From Adiantum capillus-veneris (taxonomy: Eukaryota; Streptophyta; Polypodiopsida; Polypodiales; Pteridaceae): 64,000 nucleotides of DNA. Positions 22,250-35,544 of this stretch are shown one piece after another; positions within the stretch are counted from its first letter, which is position 1; each line of letters opens with the position of its first letter. The translations under genes and the position numbers were made by a program. The notes beneath the pieces are model-generated. The model saw only the letters and a list, made by a program, of their open reading frames with translations, did not search any database and was not told the origin of the DNA. The stretch spans positions 10,776,478-10,840,477 of the forward strand of contig CM043961.1 in the NCBI GenBank assembly GCA_014529385.2, given 5' to 3'.

Positions 22250-23165
22250 AGATGGAGTATTCTGCTCCGCCACAGAGGGACTCCACTGCAGCCCCCTCGC
22301 CCGACCCCGCAAAACCCACCATCCGACTTGCTCTGTCGCCGACAAAGAAGCGAGCTTAGAGGCAGAGGTGGCGCGCCTTCAGGCCACCTCTGTTATTTGC
22401 AAGATTCTTAGTACCAGACCCAGCAGAGGAGAAGTGCGCGATCTCCTTCAGGCCCACCTTCTCGCAGAGGTGGGCAAGATTCGCGATGTTCAGCTTCTCG
22501 AACATGGCTACTACCAAATAGAGTTTGAGATTCCCGAGATGGCATCCAAGGTCATTGCAATGAGCCCCCTGTCCATCCGAGCAGTTCGAGCACACTTTCG
22601 ACAGTGGCGCCACGGTTTCGACCTAGCTACCAACGTTCTTGTCGAGGAGGCAGACCTACCCATCACAGTCTGCTTCCCCGGCGTGAGAAGGGAGTACCTT
22701 TCGCTCCTTGCCAGGATAGGCTCAGCGATTGGAACTGTCCTAGAGACACCTCGCACGGCAGTCTCTGTTGCTGCCAAGGCGGCGGCATCCCCATAGTACG
22801 TGTTCTGGTTTGGGACACCCACTCTCTCCCGAAGGTCATCCTACTACCTCGGGTGAGTGGAGGTTGGTTCCGTCAAAGCGTCGAGTATTTGGGCCTCCCG
22901 AATCAGTGTTTCATTTGCAGACAGATGGGCCATCTGGCAAGGGCATGTCCTTGCAGGAGACCTCGACCCACAACTCATGCGCAGCCTCCCAAGGCTGAGC
23001 ATGCCCAGCAGCCAGATACACAGGACGCACAGGCTAGTACCTCGACTGAGACCAGCGATCAGACAACTGACGGTTGGCACTGCTCCCCCTGGTGGTCGAC
23101 CTTCTGCAGCACAGCAACACCGGGGTCTCCTCCACTCCTCCTTAGCCTCAGCTCCCGACCCCTCC
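22250..23165 (+). pseudogene. Plant L1 ORF1 (DUF4283-like plus CCHC knuckle)
   Basis: The first frame (to the stop at 22796) has EAEVARLQATSVICKIL, YYQIEFEIPEMASKVIAMSP and IRAVRAHFRQWRHGFDLATN, the pattern of the DUF4283 RNA-binding region of plant L1 ORF1 and related gag-like proteins. A +1 shift near 22790 continues with VLVWDTHSLPKVILLPRVSG and the zinc knuckle CFICRQMGHLARAC at 22907-22948, then a low-complexity tail. ORF2 is absent; a gypsy fragment in the opposite direction begins at about 23170. The frameshift makes it a pseudogene. Confidence 0.7.
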
Positions 23166-23300
23166 TCTTCAGCTGGCATATCTTCTGGCACATCACCCAC
23201 ATAGGGTTTGAGAAGACTCACGTGAAACGCATTGTGAATCTTCCAACTCTCAGGCAATTTCAGCCTTTATGCAATATCACTAATTTGCATACTGAGCATC
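23166..23300 (-). pseudogene. Gypsy integrase C-terminal fragment
   Basis: Minus-strand translation reads LKLPESWKIHNAFHVSLLKP followed by YVGDVPEDMP. The FHVSLLKPYVG phrase is the hallmark of the end of plant Ty3/gypsy integrases. Only about 40 codons are preserved. Confidence 0.8.
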
Positions 23301-24162
23301 GAAAACAATCTTTCTCTGCTCTTCATCTTGATCTTTGGAGATTAACCTGTGATCTACCCTTATGCTGTCACTTTTATTGGGCTGAGAATTCTCTTTTTGA
23401 CCCAATTTTGGCAGCATAACTGTAGTAGAAACCTTCACGACCAAAAATCCACATATCCAAGTGATTATCCACGCATAATAGAGCACTTTTGCAAACCTGT
23501 CTTGGAAATTCAGCACGGTGAATTCTCTGTTTTTAGCTCCTAAAATGCTCCAAATCACTTGTATTACTGTCCTCTAGCTTCCCCGAAGCTCTTGGGACAA
23601 AAAGGCATCAAATAGGGTCAAAACCCTAAATCTGCAGAAAAATACAGTAAGCTGTATTTTCTTCTTTCGGGCTCTATTTTGCGTGCCAATCGCACCAATT
23701 CGTAGCCTTTGATCTTCTGCATCAGTAGGACTACTTGCCCTTTGATTTACACGAAATTTCTCGCAAGAAATTTTGTTAAATCATCCTGTGCCTATTTTGA
23801 ATTAGCCTTTAGCTAATTCGGTACCTGTATGAAATCATTCTAAGTGGAAGGAGTCTGTCCTTGTAACAACAGTGTATTCCACCACTGACTTGCATTTTTT
23901 TTTCAGAAAAGTGGAAGCTTTCCTGACTTTAAATGCTCCTTCCAACAAATGCTTTGTCAAATTGTTCGAGGAAAGAGAAAACCTTTGTCCTCTCATCAAA
24001 GCCATTGAATGTGTCAATGGACTCACTGATCATCTTCTTTGTATGGCTTTAGCTTATCCATTGACTCCAAATTGTCAAACGAGACAGTTTGCATAATGGG
24101 TACACCTGTGGGAGCCATCTGTACTCCCTGTTCAGTAACATGTTGATGTCCAGGTGTCATAT
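23301..24162. other. Unassigned AT-rich stretch
   Basis: Short ORFs in all frames, none with recognisable domains. Probably the non-coding part of a decayed LTR element on the minus strand. Confidence 0.35.
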
Positions 24163-24714
24163 TCACTGATGGGATTGAAAAACCAGCCATACCCAAGTTC
24201 CTTGTGACACCCCAAACTGACCTTGTGTGCCCTGAAATCCTAGGTACAAACCAATGTTTGCATACATGGGGTTGGACACCATGCCTTGCATACCCCTAAA
24301 CACTGTTCCTAGCATGCCAAAACTGCCTTGAACTTGATGTGCTATTGATGAAGATCGTATGAACTCCATAAATCTGGGATTCTCCATCAATTGCTTGAAC
24401 ATGGTCACAGCAGTAACAACCTGCAAAGCTTTCTTTGCTTGGCCTGAACTCTCGCCAATTTCATGTGCAGTTGGAATAGGTTGTCTATCCTCTGAAGAGG
24501 AACCCTCTTCCTTGTTACCATCCATCTTGTATCCAAAGAAAGACTTGTAGCCTTTCTCACCTGTATCCAAAGAAAGACTCACGTAGCCTTTTTCACCTGT
24601 AAATCCAAAGAAAGACTCGTAGCCTTTCTCACCTGTATCCAAAGAAAGACTCTCGTAGCCTTTCTCACCTGTAAATCCAAAGAAAGACTCGTAGCCTTTC
24701 TCACTTGTATCCAA
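24163..24714 (-). CDS. ORF with 12-residue GEKGYES repeats, unrecognised
   Basis: Reading leftward, the N-terminal third is built from alternating units GEKGYESFFGFT and GEKGYESLSLDT (about five units). The rest is non-repetitive: EIGESSGQAKKALQVVTAVT, MFKQLMENPRFMEFIRSSSI, then glycine/methionine-rich MLGTVFRGMQGMV. The latter part could be a gag-like segment of a retrotransposon, since a candidate LTR lies just upstream (24876-26404). No enzyme motif is visible. Confidence 0.35.
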   Translation of the reverse strand: MDTSEKGYESFFGFTGEKGYESLSLDTGEKGYESFFGFTGEKGYVSLSLDTGEKGYKSFFGYKMDGNKEEGSSSEDRQPIPTAHEIGESSGQAKKALQVVTAVTMFKQLMENPRFMEFIRSSSIAHQVQGSFGMLGTVFRGMQGMVSNPMYANIGLYLGFQGTQGQFGVSQGTWVWLVFQSHQ

Positions 24715-24765
24715 AGAAAGACTCTCATAGCCTTTCTCACCTGTAAATCCACTCGATCTACTTTC
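24526..24765 (-). repeat. ~39-bp tandem repeats coding for GEKGY units
   Basis: Six to seven copies of a unit containing AAAGAAAGACTC-GTAGCC and TTTCTCACCTGTA on the plus strand, alternating between two subtypes (ATCC and AAATCC). Confidence 0.85.
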
Positions 24766-24875
24766 AAACTCTCTGTGTTTTCAAGGTCATCCCAAACTCT
24801 CTCTGTGTCTTTAACCCAAACTGACCAAGGCTCACTTTTTTAGGAAAAATTGATTTAATCCCGTCGATGAGACCA

Positions 24876-26404
24876 TGTAACCGGCCTGTTAACTTCAAAA
24901 AGGGCGATAGACTTTACTTCAAGCCTTGATTTAGCTTTCACCCATTATTAGTCGTCTATTCTACCTGTGCTATAATGACACAAGAGAGGGGAATGGGATA
25001 CAGATGCTAGAATGCATCTGTTTGCGAGTCAAACACTAGATTGGCCCCAAAATTGGCACCCCTTTCGGTATTTCTTTATACTTTGAGAGGGTAAATTTAC
25101 AAAGTAGAGTCCTGGGAATCCTTTGTCTATATCTAACTAGATACCACTTGATTTGGCCAAATTTCGGTAACATAACAGCCCCAAAACTTGCGCGAAACCA
25201 ATTCCCCTACTGGAACTCACTTCCACTGACATAAACCCTCTGATTCCAACTCAAAAAGAGCAATTACAACTCGCTGGAATTTCTGGTTTTTCACTTGTTT
25301 TGAGTCCCAACACTTCCCAGAGGTGTTCTCTGACAATTGGGCACTGTTTCCAATGCATCTGACATCCATACGGCTGCAAAACAGTAAATTTCAGACCGCT
25401 GTATTTTCTGGTTAGGACCTGTTTTTGACCTAATTTCAGCTGTCAACTATCCCTGCACTATTCCCAATGCCTTGGACTACGTGCCCCTTGATTCTGGCAC
25501 GATTCCGAGCACAAAACAGTCCCAAAACAGCCCAAAATCAGCAATAAAACAGTGCTGATTTTTGTGTGTTTACTTGAGAGGTTATCACCCTCTTGTTTCC
25601 CTGCTTTGGAGTAGCAATTAGCTACTCATGTTCCTGTTCAGGGAGGCTCTTACCTCAGCAATAGAGCATCAAACCACAAGACTGTACATGGTCAATCTGA
25701 TGAGCCCACTAGAGAGGCATAACCATAAAGAATAGGGGAGAGAGAGAGCAGTGAGAGGTGTGCAGGTCATGACATCCTGCACCTCACTGTCCATAGAGGG
25801 TAAGCCAGCACTCCATTGAAGCTCTCCCACCTGTGACAGTACTCAAAAACGAGCTCACAGCTGAAAAATCACGTTTTTGCCTTCTCTTTAAGTAGTAAAC
25901 TGGCCTCAGAGTGCCAACTGTCACTCATTTGTGCATTTTTCCGCTTTAGACCCTCGGGTCTAAAAATATCTCACCTGCAGCCTCTGTTGACTTGGCCACA
26001 GAGTAACAAAATGATCCCCATGTCAAACTGCACGTAATGACGTGAAGACATTTTGCCGTCCAAAAATAGCAGTCCCTAAAATTTAGGAGTTTCTACCATT
26101 ACATTCTTCTAGGTCATCTAACCCTCTTTGTACACTGCAGCCACACCCAGAACTGAAATGTAGCCTATGTAGCAAAGGATTCCGCTTTGGCTGGCCAATG
26201 ACCCCACTTTGGCTAACCATAGTCCTTGTCCAACCTTAGTGCTCTTTAGCCCTCAGGCCTGGACTCTCTCTGAACAGTTCCACACTGGCTATGCAATGCA
26301 GGGCAGTTAGATTTCCAGAGAGGTGTTTCCAAAAGGTAAAACAAACGAAATTCCCCAAAGAAAGAGAAAATAAACAAAAATGGAATTGCCACTAGCTGGT
26401 GACA
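24876..26404 (-). repeat. Candidate 1.5-kb LTR distantly related to family X
   Basis: On the minus strand it starts TGTCACC at 26404 and ends GGTTACA at 24876. It contains AAGAAATACCGAAAGGGG about 200 bp before the end, the same place as in the family X LTR. It cuts the LINE ORF2 on the minus strand shortly after the start codons. No partner LTR was found, so termini are provisional. There is no ORF inside. Confidence 0.4.
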
Positions 26405-27968
26405 ACTATCCTCAAAAGCACCCACATCAAGACGGATAGATCCATTACAATTCTAGGGAGCCATTTTGAGTGTGGTCCCATAAGTCTCGCACCGTCATGT
26501 GGAGCGTCGCTCTAGTATTACCACTCTTCCATCTCGGTAAAAGGAAATCTTGCCTTTTCCCCTTGCCACTCTAATCTCCGGCATTACCTCCTGCATATGA
26601 GCGATCTGCGAGAGGGTAAGATCATCCCCGAGAAACATGCCCGTCTCTTTAAGAGTTGGCCTTTTCTTCAAGGACTTCCTCGCTTCCATGGAGGGAAAAC
26701 GGAGGATGAGTGCCCTTTCTTTTGAGGTTTCCCCACTGCTTCCATTTTTCTTTATGTTGCCCACTCTCCACGCTCTTGTGTGCGTCGGATCATGAACCCC
26801 CATCAAGGCCATGGGTTCTTTTACCTCCTCGTCCACATTGTCTTTGTATTTAAGACCGCAAATTCTCACATGTAAAGCGTGCACACGTCATCTTTGCTCC
26901 TCCTCTAGTGTCAGATTAATGATAGTGGGTGTCGACGTGGGCGTTATCTCCTTGCCTTTTCCTTTCTTGACAACCTCGATCCATTTCTCGGCCTCATCTG
27001 CGTTCTGTTGAGTTTTTGTAAGAACATCTACCCAAGAAGTCGTCATCTCTTTGTGTTGCTCTTCTCCCTCTTTGATGGCCCGTACTTGCTCCTTGATCGT
27101 GTTGATTTCTTCGATTACTGAGGGTTGCAATTCGCCCTCTTCCAGTGTGTTTCTTGATCGTGCTTCAGCGAGATCCTTCTTGAGTGACGCAATCTCTTCA
27201 TCCTGAGTCGTCACCCGATCTTCCAGTGCATTTATCTTGCTTTCTTGGATTAAAAGCGTCCTTCGAGCATTTTTATTGTGCCCAATAGATTGCGGTTCAT
27301 CTTGGTAATGGTCTCCGTCATTTCCTCTTTGCACTTTTGGATGGCATCCTCTAGGGGGTCGGCTTTATCGTTCAGCTTCCTCATGCTTAATCGTCGCTCG
27401 GAAAACGATAGCCACTAAGCGCACATATGCATCCACATTACGCATACATTATCTCCCTCATCAAGCATACATTTTGTGCGCTTTGCAATTTCCTGTGAAA
27501 TCTGCCAAGAAAATCTGCTATCTGAATTTCTGAATTTTTTAGGGTTTTTTGTATTTCTGGAATTCTGTCAGCAGATTTCTGAGAATTCCTAAAAATTCCC
27601 TGCTGCTGGAAAATTGCTGGACCTGGCAACCGATTTCTGAAAATTCCCTAAAATTCCCTGTTGTGTGTGTGCTCTGCTCGTGTGTGCTCTATTCGTGTCA
27701 ACCTGCTGCAATTTCACCTTGCTGCTGTTCGTGTCGAGCAACTCTACCTGACGGCGAGTGGCGAGCACCTATTGGGCGAGCACCTTTGGAAAGGGCGAGC
27801 AACTTTGTTGGACTAGCAGCTTGGACGAGCACCTTTAGAAAGGACGGGGCGAGCAGTCAGGGACGAGGGGCGAGGGCGAGAAGTCAAGGGCATGGGCGAG
27901 GGCGAGCAGTCATGGGAGGGGCGAGGGGCGAGCAATCAGGGGAGGGGCAAGGGCAAGCAGCAGAGACC

Positions 27969-27971
<3 letters not shown>
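26405..27971 (-). mobile_element. Poly(A)-less LINE, 5' part (copy on minus strand)
   Basis: Begins next to the (GA)n tract at 27972-28019 (a (CT)n tract on this strand). It has a GC-rich leader with repeated GAGGGGCGAGGGCGAGCA-type phrases, a complete ORF1, and the first ~25 codons of ORF2 (WNCNGSIRLDVGAFEDS at about 26455-26405), then is cut by the candidate LTR. The ORF2 start matches the copy at 34285 onward. Confidence 0.75.
26495..27334 (-). pseudogene. LINE ORF1 (coiled coil plus RNA-binding domain)
   Basis: 280 codons in one frame, interrupted by a single TGA at 26885-26890 where the sister copy (33848 region) has TGG. The N-terminal half is a strongly charged coiled coil (LIQESKINALEDRVTTQDEE, then EEINTIKEQVRAIKEGEEQ). 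The C-terminal half has the ORF1p-like RNA-binding layout: HALHVRICGLKY, then ALILRFPSMEARKSLKKRP, then GKISFYRDGRVVILERR. About 60 percent identical by eye to the copy at 33477-34228. Confidence 0.8.
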
Positions 27972-28022
<51 letters not shown>

Positions 28023-28028
28023 CTTTTC

Positions 28029-28057
<29 letters not shown>
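27972..28057 (+). repeat. (GA)n microsatellite in two blocks
   Basis: 27972-28019 and 28031-28057, separated by TAGCTTTTCCA. It marks the 5' boundary of the minus-strand LINE. Confidence 0.95.
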
Positions 28058-28059
<2 letters not shown>

Positions 28060-28080
28060 ACAAGCCCTACGAGGCACAAA

Positions 28081-28475
28081 CTATCACAAGTGTGATGATG
28101 TGGCATGGGTTCTGAAGGACCATATAAGGGCCACTAAAGAAGCCAGATGATGCAAGAAGCTCATGCCAAACGCTGACGCAAGTCAAGCACAAAATCCGCC
28201 ACAATTTGTAGGCTGACATGGCAATCTGTACGGATCACTTTAGAGGAATTTTACACGAAAGTTTTTAGTAAATGAACCGTAGCTAGGGGCGCCTTGTTTT
28301 AGGGGCCCTTGTAACCCTTTATAAGAGTGGCTTGGGGGATCCCTCTGCAAATTAGCTTGGGAGCAATTGCAGAGGATAACCCCCGGCCATTGTATTTTTG
28401 TGATCATCAATCAAGAAAGAAATACCGATAGGGGCGCCACTGTTTGGGACCAGTGCATCTAGAAGCAGAACTCCG
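28081..28475 (+). repeat. Family X LTR, 5' two thirds
   Basis: Starts TATCACAAGTGTGATGATG (compare TGTCACAAAGTGATGACG), has TTTATAAG at 28318-28325, and continues through GAAATACCGATAGGGGCGCC to the ACTCCGCCGCC block, where it joins a LINE through a C-rich junction (28488-28500). Confidence 0.65.
28318..28325 (+). promoter_or_regulatory. TATA box in partial LTR
   Basis: TTTATAAG at the same relative position as 8867-8874. Confidence 0.45.
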
Positions 28476-28479
28476 CCGC

Positions 28480-30537
28480 CTCCCTCTCTCCCCCCCCCCC
28501 AAGGAACATTCACCAACCATCACCTCCACAAAGACATGGGGGGAATATGCCATATCTCTCTACACGGCATCAGGGCTGCCACCTTCGCCGGACCCACCAG
28601 AGACACGTACTTTGTTTACTGCTGAGAGGGTAAGGAAATCCATTGATAGTATAAAGACAGGGAGAGCACATGATCATGATAGTAAGGTAGCAGCGCACTT
28701 TATCCATGCCAGAGATATGCTTGCAGAGCTTCTTGCTATGATGTTTAATCGACCCATATATGAGGCTTTTCCTGAGACTTGGAGTATGTCCACGATTGTG
28801 CCTATTTTCAAGTCAGGAGATCCAATGATTCCTGGGAATTATCGCACAATCATGGTTGGTCACACATTGGCTAGGCTGTATGCATCTATTCTTGAGCGGG
28901 AGTTGAGGAGATGTGCAGAGAGAGAGGACATACGAGCATCAAGGCAAGCAGGATTCAGGAGAGGTTTCTCTACTCTGGACCAGATTCTGACACTCAAAGC
29001 TATTATCGAGGAGGGTAGACACCATGGTAGGAGGATCTATTGTATGTCACAAAGTGATGACGTGGCTGCCCGCTCCAAAGGAAAATCAAAAACCCTAATT
29101 TGCTGAAACCCTAACCCTAACTGCAAAAAATCAGAAGCCCTAATTTGTTGAAACCCTAACCCTAAAAATCAGAAACCCTAATTTTCTGACGTGGCCTGAC
29201 ACGTGGCAGCTGTACGGACCCCTGTGAATTGCGGCGTGATTTTCGGGCAGCAGGGCGGTAGTTTTTGTTTTCAGCTTTTGGACTTGCTTTTACTACGCAA
29301 GTTGAGAAAGAGAGAGAGAAGCCTCTTTGCTTTATTTCTATTTAAGCAAGAGAAGAGTTCTTTTGTTTGCTTTATTCCCTCTCAAGAGAGAGATTGTGAA
29401 AAGCAGAGAAAGCTTTTGCTTTATTTTCAAAGCTTTTAAATTTCAGCTTTTGAGACAGCTTTTGAAGCTTTTGGGGGCTCTGCTTTGTAGCATCCCTTTG
29501 TACTCTTTAAGTACGTGGGCAAGGCCTCATAACTCCGAGCATTTGGACGCAGAGTCTGAGTGTGAGCGCCTACCCTCACTCTTGTACTTTGAACACAGAT
29601 TAATACAAAAAGAAATACCGAAAGGGGCGCCAGTCTTTGGGGCCAATATCTCTAGGCACGGAACTCCGCCAGGCCACTGTCGAATAAATTGTGAACTGTG
29701 AACTGTTTTGAAGTGGTTATTTGGTGCTGTCGCGGTAGATTCTTGACTTGGAGTGTCCAAGTCTGTTACATGTAGCTTTGAGGAATTCCGCAAAGCTTTT
29801 GACACAGTCGAGAGCCAGACTTAAACGTAGACTACAAGCATGGGTGTGCCCACAAAGTTGATATGGGGGATCTTGGCTTTATATATGACAGTGGTGGGGC
29901 GGGTACGCACTACTGAGGGCATGTCTGACATGGTCCACTCCACTATTAGGGTGAAGCAAGGATGCCCCCTATCTCTGACTCTATTTGGGATATATGTGGA
30001 TGAGTGTCCAGACTATGTAGAGCGAGAGGGAGACATAGGGGCTCAGCTAGCAAGGACATGGATTCCGTTGTTATATGCTGATGATATTGTGCTGATTTCA
30101 GATTCTCTAGAGGGGATGCAGCGTTATTTGGATGCATTACATGCTAAATACCACGAGCACATGGATACAGCCGATACAAAAGTTGGGCACGAAGATGGAT
30201 TTTTATAGTGAGCATCTTCTCCAACTCACGGAGGACGCATTTGTGACTAGGCCTAAATACATGGATACACACTTATCTCACGGGATACGGTGTTCTATTA
30301 GCCAGATACGCACATCCTCGCATCGGCTTCAGATCGAGACTAGTAGATTTCGAGGAGTACCAACAGAGGCCAGGATATGTTATTTATGTCATACTGAGCC
30401 AGAAACAGAGTTGCACTACATATGCAATTTCCCAGTGTACTATGAGATCTATGGCCACTTTCACTGCTTCAAAGAGGGTTCGGACCACTTTCTAGAGTCA
30501 TGAGATACGCAAACCAGAGATGCCTAGGCCTATTTTT
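28480..30537 (+). pseudogene. Poly(A)-less LINE RT, interrupted by a solo LTR
   Basis: RT blocks before the LTR: IVPIFKSGDPMIPGNYRTIM, LARLYASILERELRR, RQAGFRRGFSTLDQILTLKA. The frame stops at GRRIYC, where the solo LTR (29045-29770) is inserted, and resumes with FEEFRKAFDT. Then VKQGCPLSLTLFGIYVDE and the intact catalytic box LLYADDIVLISD (30071-30106). At about 30150 it jumps directly to the C-terminal part (about 750 bp deleted relative to the next copy), with a CCHC-like finger CYLCHTEPETELHYIC near 30380. A frameshift lies at about 30185. Confidence 0.82.
29045..29770 (+). mobile_element. Solo LTR of family X (726 bp)
   Basis: Starts TGTCACAAAG and ends CTGTTACA. It is flanked by TGTA on both sides (29041-29044 and 29771-29774) and interrupts the LINE RT reading frame; removing it and one TGTA restores the local LINE order seen at 30900. 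The U3-like part holds five AAACCCTAA-type telo boxes (29090-29200). There is no internal coding sequence, so it is the product of LTR-LTR recombination. Confidence 0.92.
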
Positions 30538-32986
<2,449 letters not shown>

Positions 32987-33251
32987 CTCTGTGGGCTGTT
33001 GGTTCACCTGCGTGGGTTGTGGGTTGCAGTGTGGGCTGCTCCCTCTCTCTCTCTACCTGCGGGCTGCTGCCCCTGCGTGCTCTCTTTCTTTCTTCCCACG
33101 CTGCTCTCCCTGTTCACCCTCAGCCCGCACAGCCCTTATGAGCTGCTCACGCAATGAGCTGGGAGCTGCTCACGCCACCTCCCTCTTGTGGGTTGGGGGC
33201 TGCTAGCCGCCCCTCGCAAGGACAAGCAGGCTACCCTCTGCCTACGTATCC

Positions 33252-34252
33252 ATGGTCTTGCTGGGTATTGCTTCGCCCTCACAGAACATGGAAACCATCT
33301 CCCTTGCTCCACCTTCACAAGACACGGAAGCCATGATTGTTTCACCTACTTGCAAGCCGCGAGCAAAGGCCACCTTCATGCTCACAAACAAGAGGATGGC
33401 GCAAATTAAAAGGGAAATGAAGGAATGGAAAACAGAGATGGAAGGATGATGGAAGGAGAAGGCCAACGTCCTTCAGATGGTCTTCAACGAAGGCGCACAA
33501 TGGAAGGAGGAGAAAGAGAACCTAAACGCAGAGATACAAGCACTTAAGGCGGACTCACAAAGCACTCAAAGAAGAAGTCTCAGCCCTCAAACGGAGCTTG
33601 TTGACAGAGCAAGCAGTGGACTGGAGGAAGGTAAATTTCAGCCCTCTGTGATAGAGGAAATCAAGGTAATCAAGGACCAGGTAAGGATGATCAAAGAGGA
33701 AGAGAAACTGAATGTGGCGGAGACATCCTCATGGGCGGATATGATAACAAAGACACAGAAGAAGGTGGACGAGGCCGAAAAATGGATTGAGGTCGCCAAG
33801 AAAGGGAAAGGTAAGGAAGCTCCATGTACACCGACGCTTATCTCATGACCCTCGAAGAGAAACAAAGAAGGTGGATGCGGGCTCTACATGTGAGAGTGAC
33901 CGGCCTCAAAGACATGAACAATGTGGACAAAGAGGTCACAAGCGTTACATCCATGATGGGGGTGGAGAAGCCTTTGCACACAAAGGCATGGAGAGTAGGC
34001 AAGAAAAGTGATGGCCCAAGAGAGTCTTCAAAGGAGGGAGCTCTCATACTACGCTTCCCCTCCTTGGAAGAGAAGAAGGAATTCTTGAAGAAAAGGCCTA
34101 CTCTCAAGAAGACGGGTATTTTCCTCAGCGATGACTTTACCCTCTCATAGCTCACACATGTAATGCCAGAGATTACAGCGGCAAGGGAGAAGGGAAAGAT
34201 AGCCTTCTACAGAGATGGTCGAGTGGTGATTGTAGAGCAGCGCGTTGCATGA
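33252..34252 (+). pseudogene. LINE ORF1 (coiled coil plus RNA-binding domain)
   Basis: Begins MVLLGIASPSQNMETISLAP in one frame. After a TGA at 33447-33449 the same frame continues from about 33477 with WKEEKENLNAEIQALKADS, a coiled coil, then LEEGKFQPSVIEEIKVIKDQ. A frameshift near 33830 leads to RRWMRALHVRVTGLKDMNNV, ALILRFPSLEEKKEFLKKRP, FLSDDFTLS-stop, then GKIAFYRDGRVVIVEQR. The layout equals L1-type ORF1p (trimerising coiled coil, RRM-like, C-terminal domain). Three breaks make it a pseudogene. Confidence 0.8.
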
Positions 34253-34262
34253 CGGTGCGAGA

Positions 34263-35100
34263 CCTATGGGACCACATTGAAGATTGCTACTTGGAATTGT
34301 AATGGGTCTATGAGGTTGAATGTTGGTGCGTTTCAGGACAGTTTTAGAGACACGGACATTGTATTCTTCTCAAAGACTCACCAGTAGGCCCTAGACAAGT
34401 GATGCCACATGTGGTGGGATATAGATGGGAGACAGTCCACAGGACAGCTACGAGATCTGGCATGGGTGTAGAGGTTCAAGAGTAGCAGCAGTGCTATTTA
34501 GAGAGGAGCTACAGCCACTACTACATATTGTACGGAAAGATGATCATGCTAGATACATGTGGGTGAGACTGAGAGCTGACACAGGTCGATTTCTATACGT
34601 TGCCATATGTTACTTTCCTCCCAGAACGTCAGTATATGTTGCATCTAGAGGGCAGTAGCTTTTCTCTATACTAGACAATGACATATGGGAGTTTTCTAGG
34701 GATGGTGATATCATTCTCCTAGGGGACTTCAATGCCCGAACGGGCAACTCTCAAACAGTCTTCTACGACACTTCAGATGAGATGCTTAGGGAGCTGGATG
34801 TGGGTGAGTTGGGGCTTGACAAACACTCACATGACACAGAGCAGACGGAGTATGGCAGATACCTCATGGAGATGACGACTACACATGGGTTAGCCATAGT
34901 TAATGGCTTACAGCAATTTCCCGGAGCAGCCGGTTTCACATGCTTTCCACACAAACATGAGCCAGTACAGTGGACTATCTTATGACACAGTCGAGTTTTG
35001 TCCCTTGCATTCAGGATTTCACAGTGGGAGCCATGCCAGTGGGCGTAGCAGTGGATCATGCTCTCTTGACACTGTCCGTTTCATTTCAGTATAGTACAAC
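34263..35100 (+). pseudogene. LINE ORF2, APE-type endonuclease
   Basis: Starts with the conserved N-terminal block KIATWNCNGSMRL, followed by broken sequence, then AAVLFREELQPLLHIV, ARYMWVRLRADTGRFLYVAI and the metal-site motif IILLGDFNARTGN at about 34705-34745. The terminal SDH box could not be found; the frame decays after GFTCFPHKHEPVQWTIL. The endonuclease would nick target DNA for target-primed reverse transcription. Confidence 0.75.
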
Positions 35101-35168
35101 ATAGACATCAAGAGGCAGGTCACACACCCGTAATACATTTACACCAAAAACTGATTCCGTTTATACAG

Positions 35169-35544
35169 AGGAGATTTGGGACCGCCATCTATGGGAAGGC
35201 ACAGCTTGCACAGCTGGTACATGCCTCTCAGTGAAGGAGTGCACCACTCTATTGACTGAGACACTGCATGGTGCAGCATCAGTGGCATACCCACACACTC
35301 AGCCGGGCAGAAGGCGACATTCTGGGAGCATGCCCCAGAATAGTTGGCATGATATAGAGGAGATTTGGGACCGCCATCTATGGGAAGCCACAGCTTGCAC
35401 AGCTGGTACATGCCTCTCAGTAGAGGAGTGCACCACTCTACTGACTGAGACAGTGCATGGTGTTGCATCAATGGCATACCCACACACTTAGCCAGGCAGG
35501 AGGCGACATTCCGGGAGCATGCCCCAGAATAGTTGGTATGATAA
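35169..35544 (+). repeat. 188-bp tandem duplication inside LINE ORF2
   Basis: Copies start at 35169 and 35357 (GAGGAGATTTGGGACCGCC). 188 is not a multiple of 3, so the duplication shifts the frame. The copies are about 95 percent identical. Confidence 0.9.

Noticed and set aside
28444-28500. Start of the LINE ORF at 28444
   Set aside because: The first ~40 bases belong to the LTR fragment, and the C-run at 28488-28500 is the junction; the LINE-like protein begins after it.
29085-29205. Interstitial telomere array
   Set aside because: The CCCTAA units are few, interrupted and repeated as telo-box phrases within the LTR; this is not a telomeric tract.
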